From a virus: a stretch of 48,908 nucleotides of DNA. Shown here piece after piece: positions 41,229 through 48,908 of this stretch (positions are counted from its first letter, which is position 1; each line of letters opens with the position of its first letter). A program made the translations under genes and the position numbers. Location: positions 1-48,908 of IMG/VR virus record IMGVR_UViG_3300042292_000490; one strand, given 5' to 3'. Below the pieces are notes generated by a model. The model did no database searches. It was not told where the DNA came from and was given only the letters and a program-made list of their open reading frames with translations.

Positions 41229-41828
41229 ATGGAACAGATGAGTCATCAGTTTATAAAATTTGTACGTCAGCATCTTGCCCAATATGGTATGAAACTTATT
41301 ATTGGACGCGGTAAATGTGTCAATGTAGATGGGTTTCGCTGTTCTGGGTGCTTTGATGAGTCTGGAAAGGCTATTCGTATTGCCAGACACTGTAATCAAT
41401 TTTTACATGTTCTCGTTCATGAATATTGTCATTTTTTACAATACATTAATAACAGTAAAGTATATGAAAAGTCATATAAAGCCTCAAATATTGTAGATGG
41501 ATGGCTAAAAGGTAAAAATTATGCTGCTAAAGATGTTAAAAGAGCATTTTTTATTGTTCGCTCTATGGAAAGAGACTGTGAAAAACGAGCCGTTCGATTA
41601 ATTAATGAATTTAAATTAAAAATTGATACAAAAATGTATTCCAAACGGGCTCACGTATACATCTATAGTCATTTCATGATGGAAAAATCACGAAAATTCT
41701 ATTCTTTTAAACAAGATCCATATTATAGCAAATGCGTTCTACGCATCATGCCGTCTAACATGGCTGTTCTGAGTCATGTGTCTATTCCAACAAAGGTCTA
41801 TTCTGTTTTAGAATCTTTGATGAAATGA
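41229..41828 (+). CDS. Zinc metallopeptidase-like protein (HExxH)
   Basis: The 199-aa protein has a zincin motif HEYCH at 64-68 in the context FLHVLVHEYCHFLQ, with a helical segment carrying ERDCEKRAV (Glu114, Glu118) about 50 residues later as candidate third ligand. This fits small gluzincin-like phage peptidases. An N-terminal pair of cysteines (CSGC at 38-41) may be structural. It has a late promoter and a very strong SD. The 3' end overlaps the convergent gene by 31 bp. Substrate unknown. Confidence 0.72.
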   Translation: MEQMSHQFIKFVRQHLAQYGMKLIIGRGKCVNVDGFRCSGCFDESGKAIRIARHCNQFLHVLVHEYCHFLQYINNSKVYEKSYKASNIVDGWLKGKNYAAKDVKRAFFIVRSMERDCEKRAVRLINEFKLKIDTKMYSKRAHVYIYSHFMMEKSRKFYSFKQDPYYSKCVLRIMPSNMAVLSHVSIPTKVYSVLESLMK

Positions 41829-42163
41829 CTTTGAGCATATTTGGCAACAAACTTGGTAAATGGTTGTTCACCGTAGGGCCAACGATCAATTGGATCCATA
41901 AATCCATGTTGAATTAGATCATCAATATGCTCATCCATCATGGATAGAGTTACATCATCTACATTCCATTTGAGCTCACCATCGTAATCGATTGATGGTT
42001 CTTCTGCTGCATTATGTTCTGCAACTGCAAGATCAGATATCTTTGCAAGATTACCAAGAATTTCTAATGATTTAGCACATTGATAAAAAAGATCCTTGTT
42101 GATAGGATCTTCTTCTTTGCGTGCTAGTTTTCGGACTTCGTAAACTAGTTCTGAAATTTTCAT
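41798..42163 (-). CDS. Unknown small protein convergent with the metallopeptidase
   Basis: The 121-aa acidic protein has an N-terminal helical half (ISELVYEVRKLARKEEDPIN, LFYQCAKSLEILGNLAKISD) and a C-terminal part with MDEHIDDLIQHGFMDPIDRW. No family is recognised. AGGAG precedes the ATG by 5 nt. It is 8 nt from the next gene upstream and overlaps the convergent gene's 3' end by 31 bp. Confidence 0.6.
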   Translation of the reverse strand: MKISELVYEVRKLARKEEDPINKDLFYQCAKSLEILGNLAKISDLAVAEHNAAEEPSIDYDGELKWNVDDVTLSMMDEHIDDLIQHGFMDPIDRWPYGEQPFTKFVAKYAQSHFIKDSKTE

Positions 42164-42171
42164 ATTAACTC

Positions 42172-42534
42172 CTATGACAAGGTTAGTAAGTATTTGGTTT
42201 GTTGTACCAAACCAAGCATCTCATCCCTTATATTTAACAAGGCAGTTTGATCTCCACCAAGTTCTTTTGGTACTTCTTCAGTCAAATAATCTTCAAATGA
42301 ACTCAATACCTGCATAGCAGTTGTTTTATATGGTCCGTTTAAAGTCAACTCATTAATATCTCTTAATTCATCCTTACCAAGCGTTCCCATATAAGTCTCG
42401 GCAAAAGAGTCTAATAGAGCATCAATGCCTGTGTAGGCAGCTCCTAGTGCTATGTGTGCGGAATATGACTTAGTTCCCCAGTGGTGAAGGCGTAATTCAT
42501 TTTGAAAATTTAAGATTGTTTTAATACATGACAT
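42172..42534 (-). CDS. DUF5856/ferritin-like helical protein
   Basis: The 120-aa protein starts with LNFQNELRLHHWGTKSYSAH and ALGAAYTGIDALLDSFAETY, a pattern of a four-helix, Dps-like protein common in T4-like marine phages (annotated DUF5856). The helical heptads and the His-His-Trp motif fit a ferritin-like bundle but a full di-iron set cannot be identified. A late-type box ends 7 nt before the ATG. Confidence 0.62.
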   Translation of the reverse strand: MSCIKTILNFQNELRLHHWGTKSYSAHIALGAAYTGIDALLDSFAETYMGTLGKDELRDINELTLNGPYKTTAMQVLSSFEDYLTEEVPKELGGDQTALLNIRDEMLGLVQQTKYLLTLS

Positions 42535-42541
42535 AGTATAC

Positions 42542-42548
42542 TATTTAT
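42542..42548 (-). promoter_or_regulatory. Late-type box, near-leaderless
   Basis: ATAAATA on the minus strand, 7 nt before the ATG at 42534, the same spacing as the leftward box at 34948. Confidence 0.5.
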
Positions 42549-43219
42549 TCTTTCTGCTCTGTATTGATTTCTTCATCAGATTCTTTTTTCTTAAAAAGAT
42601 CACCAACGGATTGAATAATTCCTTTCACTGAATCTAATGCATCAGCAGCATTAAATCCTTCACCAACCTCTTTAGGGAATTTCTTTAAAGGACATTCAAG
42701 GTCTGGCATCCATAATTTATGTGAAAGGGCTGCTCTTGGATTCTTTGCACTACAACCACAGCTAGAACACCAACCAATAGATTCTGAATCTGGTTTAAAG
42801 TTATTTCGTCTTGGACAAGACATACACAAAGCTTTTCTTTTTTCAAAAACCTCTTCAGATACTTTACCAGTTAATAATTGTGATCCTTCAATTTTTGAAT
42901 ATTGTGCAGCCTTAGATAAAAAACTTTGATCAACATTATTCTGTACAGGTACAGCCGTATAAAGATTTGTTTGTGGTATTAAACTTTGCATATCTTTTAT
43001 TACATTAGATTTAATATTTTGTTGTACAGTTTCAACCAATGGAGTTCGTACATCACATTTAGAACAATCACTTGCTAATACATGCTTGGATTTTAAAGTA
43101 CAGTATGGTGCACACTTTCCATCATTTTCTACAACCCACTGGGTACAATTAATTCTATGAAATGCTTTAGATTTATTTGTTTCACAATAAACAATTTGTT
43201 TTAAAGAAATATTTTGCAT
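42545..43219 (-). CDS. Cysteine-rich protein with zinc-finger-like modules
   Basis: The 224-aa protein has two Cys clusters. The N-terminal one (residues 12-60) contains CAPYC and CSKC. The second, around 130-175, reads CMSCPRR, GWCSSCGCSAKNPR and LECPLKKF, a C-x2-C ... C-x2-C-G-C ... C-P-x-K pattern suggesting zinc sites. The C-terminal helix is charged (FKKKESDEEINTEQKE). It directly follows the 1233-aa cysteine-rich gene, so the two are probably functional partners. Function unknown. Confidence 0.62.
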   Translation of the reverse strand: MQNISLKQIVYCETNKSKAFHRINCTQWVVENDGKCAPYCTLKSKHVLASDCSKCDVRTPLVETVQQNIKSNVIKDMQSLIPQTNLYTAVPVQNNVDQSFLSKAAQYSKIEGSQLLTGKVSEEVFEKRKALCMSCPRRNNFKPDSESIGWCSSCGCSAKNPRAALSHKLWMPDLECPLKKFPKEVGEGFNAADALDSVKGIIQSVGDLFKKKESDEEINTEQKE

Positions 43220-43222
43220 AAG

Positions 43223-46200
43223 TTAGTATGGACCTTGTGCTTTTATTATAATATGATTTCTACCATATGTCAACCCACTTCTTGCTGTATTTGGTTCATA
43301 TGTCGTATCCCATGGGCACAATTCTTCATCTCTGTTTATTTGATCAAATACATCATCAAACATTATATTATATTTTTCAAATCTAATATGATAATTTGGA
43401 TCTAGATCACTGACAGCTTTCAGTCTATCTATTGTAGTAGATAGTGAATTAATTGGTACATTTGCTTGCACACAATCGCCTACTGACCATGCTACATCGC
43501 ATCCGTTAGCAGTTGTGCTTCCTGTGATTCCATCTTTGGCACCACATCCCCATTCAAATTTTCCCATAATATCGGGTGGAATTTTATAACCATCTACTGA
43601 ACGTTGGTGGCATAAATATTTTTTCCAATTAATCATCATATTTCTAGGAAAACCAAATCCAATACCACTTCCCGCACCTCCACAAAATTGACATGATCCA
43701 TCTTCATTAAAACATCCAGTTGGTGGATCTGGGGCAGGACATGAACATCTTGCAGCACATCCTAAATTGCCGAGACCAGTATACGCATCCACTTGTCCAA
43801 ATGCCGTAAAATAAAATCTTTCAGAGTCCAATCCAAATCTATGTGGTATAGTGTTATTATCTAAACAAGTAGGTTCATATACTCCCTGTGGAATTTCTGG
43901 AAAACAAGTATAATTAAAATCTGCAGCACCATATCCATTTATTCTTGATAGATTTGTATTACACCCATAACTTGGAAACAAAAATGGTCCAATATTTGCT
44001 GCATTGGGATTATCTTTATTACAAGGACATATTGCAAATCCACCTTCTCCTGCACAAAAACCACCATTAAATACATCACTACATGGAGGAAAAGATCCAT
44101 CCCTACATGGTTGTCCTGGTTCTGGTATTTCTGGGTCTGGTTCTTCAGTAGTATTGGATGCACCACATGGACAATGTATGATACAATTACCTACTTTAGC
44201 TATCGATGGCCATTTATCTACATATATTCTTGCATTTTGAAAAATATCTCTGGGTTTAGAAAATTCATTACCACATATATTTCCAGAAATACATCTATAT
44301 TCTTCATATTGATGAACATGTGTACCAAATACCTCACTTCCATCTTCATACTTAAAGTTTAATTCATTTTCTATGGCAGATGATGATTGAGATATAGGCA
44401 TATAAGAACTTCTATATCTCAATATACCAACATAACCTTTATGTCCAGCAGCACGTGGAATATCAGCAATCGCATCATCAAATCGTGCTCCGTGTTCTTT
44501 AAATATTGCATATACACTGTCTGGTGGATCAATCATTTTAATATCACCAGCAGGAATATATAAATTAGGAGAACATCCTGCACCCAATAAAGTCCAACAT
44601 TGCGTTATACATGTTTGTATCGGTTCACTGGGCCAAGTACCGTATTTGGGAAATTCAATAGGACAGTCGGTTGGACATGCAACACCCGACCCATTGACAA
44701 TCATCAATTGTCCACCCTTTGGATTTATATTAGTAAGGGGGTGAGTGCGTGAGCCAAATTTTTCTGCACAATTTGTAAATGCTTGATCATTTGGTCCAGA
44801 ACAATTAGAACATCCGGTTTCATCAGTTTCAAGTATTGCTCGAATAATAATTGGACCACGTTCAGAAAAAGATACACGTCCTCCAACATTATCAGAATTT
44901 GGTCCATCTATATTAGATTCCCAACAAGAAGCAAATGGTGATTCTTCAAACTCACCAAATATAACATGATCATCACAAGCATCTTCAATACTTACAGTTT
45001 TACCATCTTCATTAATTGTAATTCCGGATGGACAATCACAACCAAGACTAGAAAACTGAACTTCTTCTACTTTTTGTTTTAAACTAATTCTAAATTTAGT
45101 TTCTTGTGGAGTACCTGCATTAAAAATCTTTACTCTATTACATACTGTCACGTCCCAATCTCTAAAAACTCTCCACACTTTTCCAGGAGCAATATCACTA
45201 TGATCTAAAGTAAATAATACTCTTAATGCACTAGTTGGTGTTTGATGAATCCATATACCATCTGCTTCTCTTCCGTTAGACCATTGATATCCAGCAAGTT
45301 CTAATGCACCAATTTCATCAGGTGCTTCATAATCCATACCAAAACACCATTCACCAAACCCTAAACCCTGTGCGCCTGCATCTGGGCTACAAAAAGGATT
45401 TTTTCCACCTTCCTCTACTCCAAAATCATATTGAGTTGGAACAATTACATTTAAACTTACTTTTTTACTTGATAAACCTAATGTATATCCTTGTGGGCCA
45501 CATGCTCCACATGCTCCACAAAATCCAGATGGTGCACATGTATAACCTGTTCCATCACAACCACAAATAGTTGTACCAGTTAATCCGGCTGGACCTTCAT
45601 ATAAATCCCATTCAGGTGTGGTGTATCTATTGAAAGGATTCATCCAACCAAAGAAATGCATATTAGCTGTACTTCCATCGAAGGGCAGACTTCCTACAAA
45701 ATTAGGATTTGAATTGGAATATGCTTTACAACCTTCTGGAACGTCTTCCCATCCAAATGGAGTTCCATTGTCTGGATCTAATTGAGTACATATTTGATCA
45801 GGATCTAAAAAAGTACCACTGCAACAAGCATCAACATCTTGACCAAATGTACCAGAACATTTAGTTTGCACTAAGGGGCATTGTCTTATCCAGGGAGTGT
45901 CAGAATATGACTCTGGGTCTGCAAGAGCTTCTTCAACTTGTTGTTTGGTAAATTTAGATCCCTCAAAAACTGCATTACCAGACCAACATGCTGCAGAATT
46001 TTGATCTATATCCATATTTTTTTTAAATCTATATGGCCAGGGTCCACGAGGCATACGAGCAAAATCACGTGCGCATATAGCTGGAATTCCATCATCATTA
46101 AATGTATCAAAAAATACTTCACAATTTGATAATTCTCTCCAAGGATAATTTTCATTTACATTAAATGAATGACAAGCATCTGGATGTGGTCTTACATTTC

Positions 46201-46924
46201 TAGCAGGACCAGTACGTTTAATATCAATAACTGTTGAATATGTATTTCCTTGACTATTATATTTTTCTATTTTTAATTCAAATGTAAAATTAAAAAAGTG
46301 ATTATCATTATAATATGTTGGTTGACAACATGCATCCAAACCAGTATATCCAGATGTGCCACAACACCCAACAGAACCACAACAACCACAAGAACCACTC
46401 AATCCAGATGGACCACAACATCCAGTAGGTCCTGCTGGTCCTGGACCAGATGTACCAGAACAACCTGGAGTTCCAGAAAAAAGATCAACATTTGTCATAT
46501 TGATTCCATTGAACCAACATGGAGAAATATCACCATAGAATGCAGCATCACCCCATCCATATGATGGTATATCTAATAAATTGGAAGGAGTTCTAAAAGA
46601 ACTTGTAAGACCTGCAAGGGGATCTTCTGGATCTATTATTTTTATTCGAGCAACATCTGGTTGTCTACCTATTTCACAACAACTCTGTGAGTCTTGTCCC
46701 CATGGAGGACAATCGTCACAATTAATTAAATTTAAACCAGTCATTGGGTGACCAACACTTGGTAACTCTGTAGTAATAGTACCGGTAGATGCCCAATTTG
46801 GTTGAGTTGGTTGTTCTAATATGCCTTCATTTGCAAAAGGATCTTGTGGATCATATGTATTTCGATACCAATGATCTCTATCGCACCAACTACATTTATT
46901 ACAACAGCACGCTTTTTTTGGCAT
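43223..46924 (-). CDS. Giant cysteine-rich virion-like protein with collagen-like tracts
   Basis: This 1233-aa protein is the largest in the window. It contains about 75 cysteines (6 percent), many as CC or CxC, starting with ACCCNKCSWC at the N-terminus. Residues 151-195 form a Gly-x-y run (GTPGCSGTSGPGPAGPTGCC and onward), and a second Gly/Cys tract (FCGACGACGPQG) follows near 470. Between them are beta-rich segments with Asp/Pro/Gly loops. A TATAAATA late box and AAGGG SD indicate late expression, so it is probably a virion protein. No known family is recognised. Confidence 0.7.
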   Translation of the reverse strand: MPKKACCCNKCSWCDRDHWYRNTYDPQDPFANEGILEQPTQPNWASTGTITTELPSVGHPMTGLNLINCDDCPPWGQDSQSCCEIGRQPDVARIKIIDPEDPLAGLTSSFRTPSNLLDIPSYGWGDAAFYGDISPCWFNGINMTNVDLFSGTPGCSGTSGPGPAGPTGCCGPSGLSGSCGCCGSVGCCGTSGYTGLDACCQPTYYNDNHFFNFTFELKIEKYNSQGNTYSTVIDIKRTGPARNVRPHPDACHSFNVNENYPWRELSNCEVFFDTFNDDGIPAICARDFARMPRGPWPYRFKKNMDIDQNSAACWSGNAVFEGSKFTKQQVEEALADPESYSDTPWIRQCPLVQTKCSGTFGQDVDACCSGTFLDPDQICTQLDPDNGTPFGWEDVPEGCKAYSNSNPNFVGSLPFDGSTANMHFFGWMNPFNRYTTPEWDLYEGPAGLTGTTICGCDGTGYTCAPSGFCGACGACGPQGYTLGLSSKKVSLNVIVPTQYDFGVEEGGKNPFCSPDAGAQGLGFGEWCFGMDYEAPDEIGALELAGYQWSNGREADGIWIHQTPTSALRVLFTLDHSDIAPGKVWRVFRDWDVTVCNRVKIFNAGTPQETKFRISLKQKVEEVQFSSLGCDCPSGITINEDGKTVSIEDACDDHVIFGEFEESPFASCWESNIDGPNSDNVGGRVSFSERGPIIIRAILETDETGCSNCSGPNDQAFTNCAEKFGSRTHPLTNINPKGGQLMIVNGSGVACPTDCPIEFPKYGTWPSEPIQTCITQCWTLLGAGCSPNLYIPAGDIKMIDPPDSVYAIFKEHGARFDDAIADIPRAAGHKGYVGILRYRSSYMPISQSSSAIENELNFKYEDGSEVFGTHVHQYEEYRCISGNICGNEFSKPRDIFQNARIYVDKWPSIAKVGNCIIHCPCGASNTTEEPDPEIPEPGQPCRDGSFPPCSDVFNGGFCAGEGGFAICPCNKDNPNAANIGPFLFPSYGCNTNLSRINGYGAADFNYTCFPEIPQGVYEPTCLDNNTIPHRFGLDSERFYFTAFGQVDAYTGLGNLGCAARCSCPAPDPPTGCFNEDGSCQFCGGAGSGIGFGFPRNMMINWKKYLCHQRSVDGYKIPPDIMGKFEWGCGAKDGITGSTTANGCDVAWSVGDCVQANVPINSLSTTIDRLKAVSDLDPNYHIRFEKYNIMFDDVFDQINRDEELCPWDTTYEPNTARSGLTYGRNHIIIKAQGPY

Positions 46925-46948
46925 AGATAATCACCCTTACGAACTTAA

Positions 46949-46956
46949 TATTTATA
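46949..46956 (-). promoter_or_regulatory. Consensus late promoter TATAAATA of the 1233-aa gene
   Basis: A perfect late box on the minus strand, 24 nt before the ATG at 46924; the leader carries AAGGGTGA. The box overlaps the stop codon of the preceding gene. Confidence 0.78.
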
Positions 46957-47326
46957 GAATATGTACACCCTCATCATCGGTGTAGTATATTTTATGAAAA
47001 GCTTCGTTGCACCACTTGGCACACACTGGACAGGGCTTAGAATTTCTATAGTTACCAAATCTATTAAAACGAAAATTAAGAAGAGTTAATTTTTCTCCTC
47101 TTAACGATTTTGGAATTTTTCGGTAGGCATCGAGTTCTGAGTGCATATCAGAACCACGGTATCCCAAACGAAAAGTATCGGGGTGGGTCTTAAATACATT
47201 CTGACCCACCGCGATAATTTTCCGCTTATAGATTACTAATGAGATATGCTTCTTTTGTCTCTCCATTGCCATCGAAAGTGGCTTGGCAATAGGAACAAAA
47301 TTTTCAATCACATGATCTATATTCAT
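46952..47326 (-). CDS. Cytidine/deoxycytidylate deaminase-like protein
   Basis: The 124-aa protein carries the zinc deaminase signature: HSE at 62-64 (His ligand and catalytic Glu) and PCPVC at 98-102 (two Cys ligands). The core length fits a minimal cytidine-deaminase fold, without the extra domains of T4 dCMP deaminase (193 aa). It could act on free (deoxy)cytidine or its monophosphate; a nucleic-acid substrate is also possible. Confidence 0.75.
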   Translation of the reverse strand: MNIDHVIENFVPIAKPLSMAMERQKKHISLVIYKRKIIAVGQNVFKTHPDTFRLGYRGSDMHSELDAYRKIPKSLRGEKLTLLNFRFNRFGNYRNSKPCPVCAKWCNEAFHKIYYTDDEGVHIL

Positions 47327-47329
47327 AAT

Positions 47330-47641
47330 TTACACAGATAACTTTAGCTGGGAGAGTGGATCCACTCCCTTAGCAGAAGTAATAATTCCCTTATTGAGAC
47401 TACTATCATACTGAGCCTTGAGTTCATCAAGTGGCTCAACCGTAAAGGCAATAAATGCATTAGGAATTGTTACACCCTTTGCAGCCTTGCTATACATCAT
47501 CCAAGGCATAAGACCAATTTGACCTTGTTGCATAGGTACAAGAATTGCAGGATCCTTTAAAGTCCACGATGTTTCATTTTCAGTAAACCGTGATAAAATC
47601 TCTTCGCCAGAATTAAGTCTAAATATTTTTACATTACTCAT
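47330..47641 (-). CDS. Small Sm/Lsm-like protein
   Basis: The 103-aa protein (VKIFRLNSGEEILSRFTE; then LKDPAILVPMQ, GLMPWMMYS and AFIAFTVEPLDELKAQYDSS) has the strand order of an Sm-like barrel. It parallels the N-terminal domain of the protein at 13905. Similar proteins are common in T4-like marine phages with unknown role. A promoter and an AAGGAAC SD precede it. Confidence 0.6.
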   Translation of the reverse strand: MSNVKIFRLNSGEEILSRFTENETSWTLKDPAILVPMQQGQIGLMPWMMYSKAAKGVTIPNAFIAFTVEPLDELKAQYDSSLNKGIITSAKGVDPLSQLKLSV

Positions 47642-47664
47642 AGTGGGTTCCTTTGTATAATATA

Positions 47665-47692
47665 ATTATATCACTCTTATTACTAATAGCAA
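47665..47692 (-). promoter_or_regulatory. Sigma70-like promoter of the small Sm-like gene
   Basis: TTGCTA (47687-47692), a 16-nt spacer and a perfect TATAAT (47665-47670) on the minus strand. GAGTGA precedes the -10 box, close to the GAGTG of the gp32 and 41164 promoters. Confidence 0.6.
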
Positions 47693-47703
47693 GCAACAAT
47701 AAT

Positions 47704-48300
47704 ATGAAAACATTTAAACAATATTTGGCAGAAGAAAATCAAAATGTACAATGCGATATTAATGGAATATGCAAGGTTATTAAAGAATATGAGTCTGCAG
47801 GAAATGAAGAAAAAATTCTAGGTGTATATAAAGATAGTAAAAATTTAGATACCATTGGTCACGGACATCTAGTTACACAACAATCAGAAGAAATTTTTAA
47901 AGAAGTTTTTCCAGAAGAACACAAAAAAGATCCAAATTTTGGATCTAGTGTTTTGCGTAAAGGTGGAAGAATGACACCTGAACAGGCTGATAGATTGTTA
48001 GCACGAGATGTTACTAAAAGACTTCCGCAAGTAAAAAAACTTGTTCCAAAGTTTGAAACATATTCTCCTGAATTGCAGTCTCAACTTGCATCAGAACAAT
48101 TTAGAGGAATGTTAGGTAAATCACCAACGGCATTGAAACATTTGAATTCTGGCAACTTTGCTGAAGCAGGTAAAGAATTTTTAAATGCATCTGATTACAG
48201 GAAGTCTGTAAAAGAAAAAACTGGTATTGCTGCAAGAATGAAAGCATTATCAGATGCTATGGTGTCTGAACCAACTCGTCAGAAGAAACCTGCGAAGTAA
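47704..48300 (+). CDS. GH24 lysozyme with a capsid-targeting-like N-terminus
   Basis: The 198-aa protein has a T4-lysozyme-type core: VYKDSKNLDTIGHGHLVT aligns with YKDTEGYYTIGIGHLLT of T4 lysozyme, giving the catalytic Asp and the Thr 6 residues later. The catalytic Glu lies in EYESAGNEEK, exact residue uncertain. The first 10 residues, MKTFKQYLAE, resemble the capsid-targeting sequence of T4 internal proteins (MKTYQEFIAE) and end in L-A-E, a prohead-protease site. The ATG at 47704 is used because the only longer in-frame start is a TTG at 47653. The 3' end overlaps the convergent gene by 44 bp. Confidence 0.8.
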   Translation: MKTFKQYLAEENQNVQCDINGICKVIKEYESAGNEEKILGVYKDSKNLDTIGHGHLVTQQSEEIFKEVFPEEHKKDPNFGSSVLRKGGRMTPEQADRLLARDVTKRLPQVKKLVPKFETYSPELQSQLASEQFRGMLGKSPTALKHLNSGNFAEAGKEFLNASDYRKSVKEKTGIAARMKALSDAMVSEPTRQKKPAK

Positions 48301-48769
48301 ACCACTCAGGTGCATTACCAAGTTTCCACTTAGCAAACCTGGCTTTCTCTCCAAGATAATACGCTCGATATGCGGCTACACCATCAGCGTTCTTATATTG
48401 TTCTGGCATTGCTTGTGCAAAGTCAGTACAAATAGTATTAGGAAGATTACTTGGTGCATTTTTAGTAAACCAATGTGACATACTAGTAGACTTATGGATT
48501 TTACCATAACGGCTAGTATATTCATTAGTTAATTCATATGTATGATTGGCTAACCAATAATAATTGGACTTAGATGCTCTTGCCCAAATAGTACATGGAT
48601 GATTGTGAAAACATGGTTTATATAATTCTGGTTTGTTGCCTTGCACTATATCTAAAGAATGAACTGTTGAAAGCATCTGACATCCTTCAAGAATCATTTT
48701 ACAGACATGAGAATCACAAAGCATTTGAGCAGCAACATACGGATCTTTATCTAAAACAAAAATATTCAT
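48257..48769 (-). CDS. Conserved T4-like phage protein, possible DNA-repair-type fold
   Basis: The 170-aa protein begins MNIFVLDKDPYVAAQMLCDS, HVCKMILEGCQMLSTVH and continues with NHPCTIWARASKSNYYWLAN, QAMPEQYKN and AAYRAYYLGEKARFAKWK. I recognise this as a protein widespread in marine T4-like phages, sometimes labelled as related to pyrimidine-dimer glycosylases; that label is not verified. The start overlaps the GMP-reductase-like stop by 4 bp. Confidence 0.62.
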   Translation of the reverse strand: MNIFVLDKDPYVAAQMLCDSHVCKMILEGCQMLSTVHSLDIVQGNKPELYKPCFHNHPCTIWARASKSNYYWLANHTYELTNEYTSRYGKIHKSTSMSHWFTKNAPSNLPNTICTDFAQAMPEQYKNADGVAAYRAYYLGEKARFAKWKLGNAPEWFTSQVSSDELVQTP

Positions 48770-48908
48770 ATTTCATTCTCTTCAAAAATGTTATTGATTG
48801 TACGATTAACCTTTACCAATGTACCATTGGAGTATAGAGAAGGCAAATCAAAAGCACCAACATAAGAACAAGCCGAGCGCAAACCACCAAGAATTTCTTG
48901 TATCGTAT
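48766..48908 (-). CDS. guaC: GMP reductase/IMP dehydrogenase-family protein, C-terminal fragment
   Basis: Only the last 46 codons lie in the window. They read ILGGLRSACSYVGAFDLPSL and end VNRTINNIFEENEI. This closely follows the C-terminus of bacterial GMP reductase (ILGGLRSACTYVGA ... TTFIRV ... NRIF) and differs from IMP dehydrogenase, which ends with a longer tail. GMP reductase converts GMP to IMP with NADPH. The gene overlaps the next one by ATGA. The call rests on the C-terminus alone. Confidence 0.7.
   Translation of the reverse strand, partial: TIQEILGGLRSACSYVGAFDLPSLYSNGTLVKVNRTINNIFEENEI

Noticed and set aside
46298-46564. Plus-strand open frames opposite the collagen-like tract of the 1233-aa gene
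   Set aside because: They are low-complexity mirrors of the Gly/Cys-rich coding sequence, with no promoter, SD or family match.
43223-46924. Tandem DNA repeats in the 1233-aa gene
   Set aside because: Gly-x-y runs exist at protein level, but no exact repeated DNA unit was found.
1-48908. tRNA genes, CRISPR arrays, insertion sequences, integrase or attachment sites
   Set aside because: No cloverleaf-like intergenic sequence, regularly spaced repeat, transposase or integrase was seen; intergenic space is too short for most of these.

Overview
The window is a 48.9-kb piece of the genome of a T4-superfamily myovirus (contractile tail, large head). The evidence is direct: it holds the T4 head and tail genes gp13-gp14-gp15-gp16-gp17-gp18-gp19-gp20-gp21-gp22-gp23 in the T4 order, the late-transcription pair gp55 and gp33, and the recombination/replication proteins gp47, UvsY, UvsW and gp32. 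Base composition is low in G+C. No tRNA, integrase, insertion sequence or CRISPR array was seen. The style (glycan island, compact tail, DUF5856-like, HExxH and Sm-like small proteins) suggests an aquatic phage; the host cannot be named from the sequence.

Layout: (1) 1-1295, leftward: 5' part of gp47 and the late sigma factor gp55. (2) 1335-11845, leftward: a 14-gene surface-glycan island (about ten glycosyltransferases or transferase-like proteins, sugar epimerase, nucleotidyltransferase, HAD phosphatase, GDPD-like protein, TylF-like methyltransferase). It includes a family 6 (ABO-type) and a family 11 (alpha-1,2-fucosyl) glycosyltransferase. (3) 11931-14573, rightward: uvsY, uvsW and an Sm-like protein. 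(4) 34940-14570, leftward: a long morphogenesis block from baseplate (gp48-like, gp53-like, a gp27-like hub apparently split in two, gp25, short gp6/J-like, I-like) through neck, terminase, short sheath, two tube proteins, portal, prohead core, protease, scaffold and capsid. (5) 34976-37300, rightward: gp4, gp54-like, gp26 with a -1 frameshift extension resembling gp51, and a 156-aa protein. (6) 37325-38486, leftward: gp32 and gp33. (7) 38571-40848, rightward: two beta-rich virion proteins. (8) 40896-48908, mixed: a small DNA-binding protein, a metallopeptidase, a 1233-aa cysteine-rich protein with collagen-like stretches, a cytidine-deaminase-like protein, a second Sm-like protein, a lysozyme with a T4 internal-protein-like N-terminus, and the 3' end of a GMP-reductase-like gene.

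Regulation is readable. Sigma70-type promoters (TTGACA-16/17 nt-TATAAT-like) drive gp55, gp33, uvsY, gp32 and others. T4-like late boxes (TATAAATA, ATAAATA or CTAAATA) precede structural genes. In at least ten cases the box lies so close to the start codon that the mRNA should be leaderless or nearly so; other genes of the same phage have normal leaders with Shine-Dalgarno sequences.

The strongest new observations are: a complete-looking -1 frameshift signal (T TTT TTT, 7-nt spacer, 9-bp stem) fusing gp26 to an extension with no early start codon of its own; the leaderless promoter geometry; the GT6+GT11 pairing, which would permit an ABH-like glycan; the split hub and P2-like W-J-I baseplate order with a short sheath inside a T4-type genome; and the family of cysteine/glycine-rich virion proteins.
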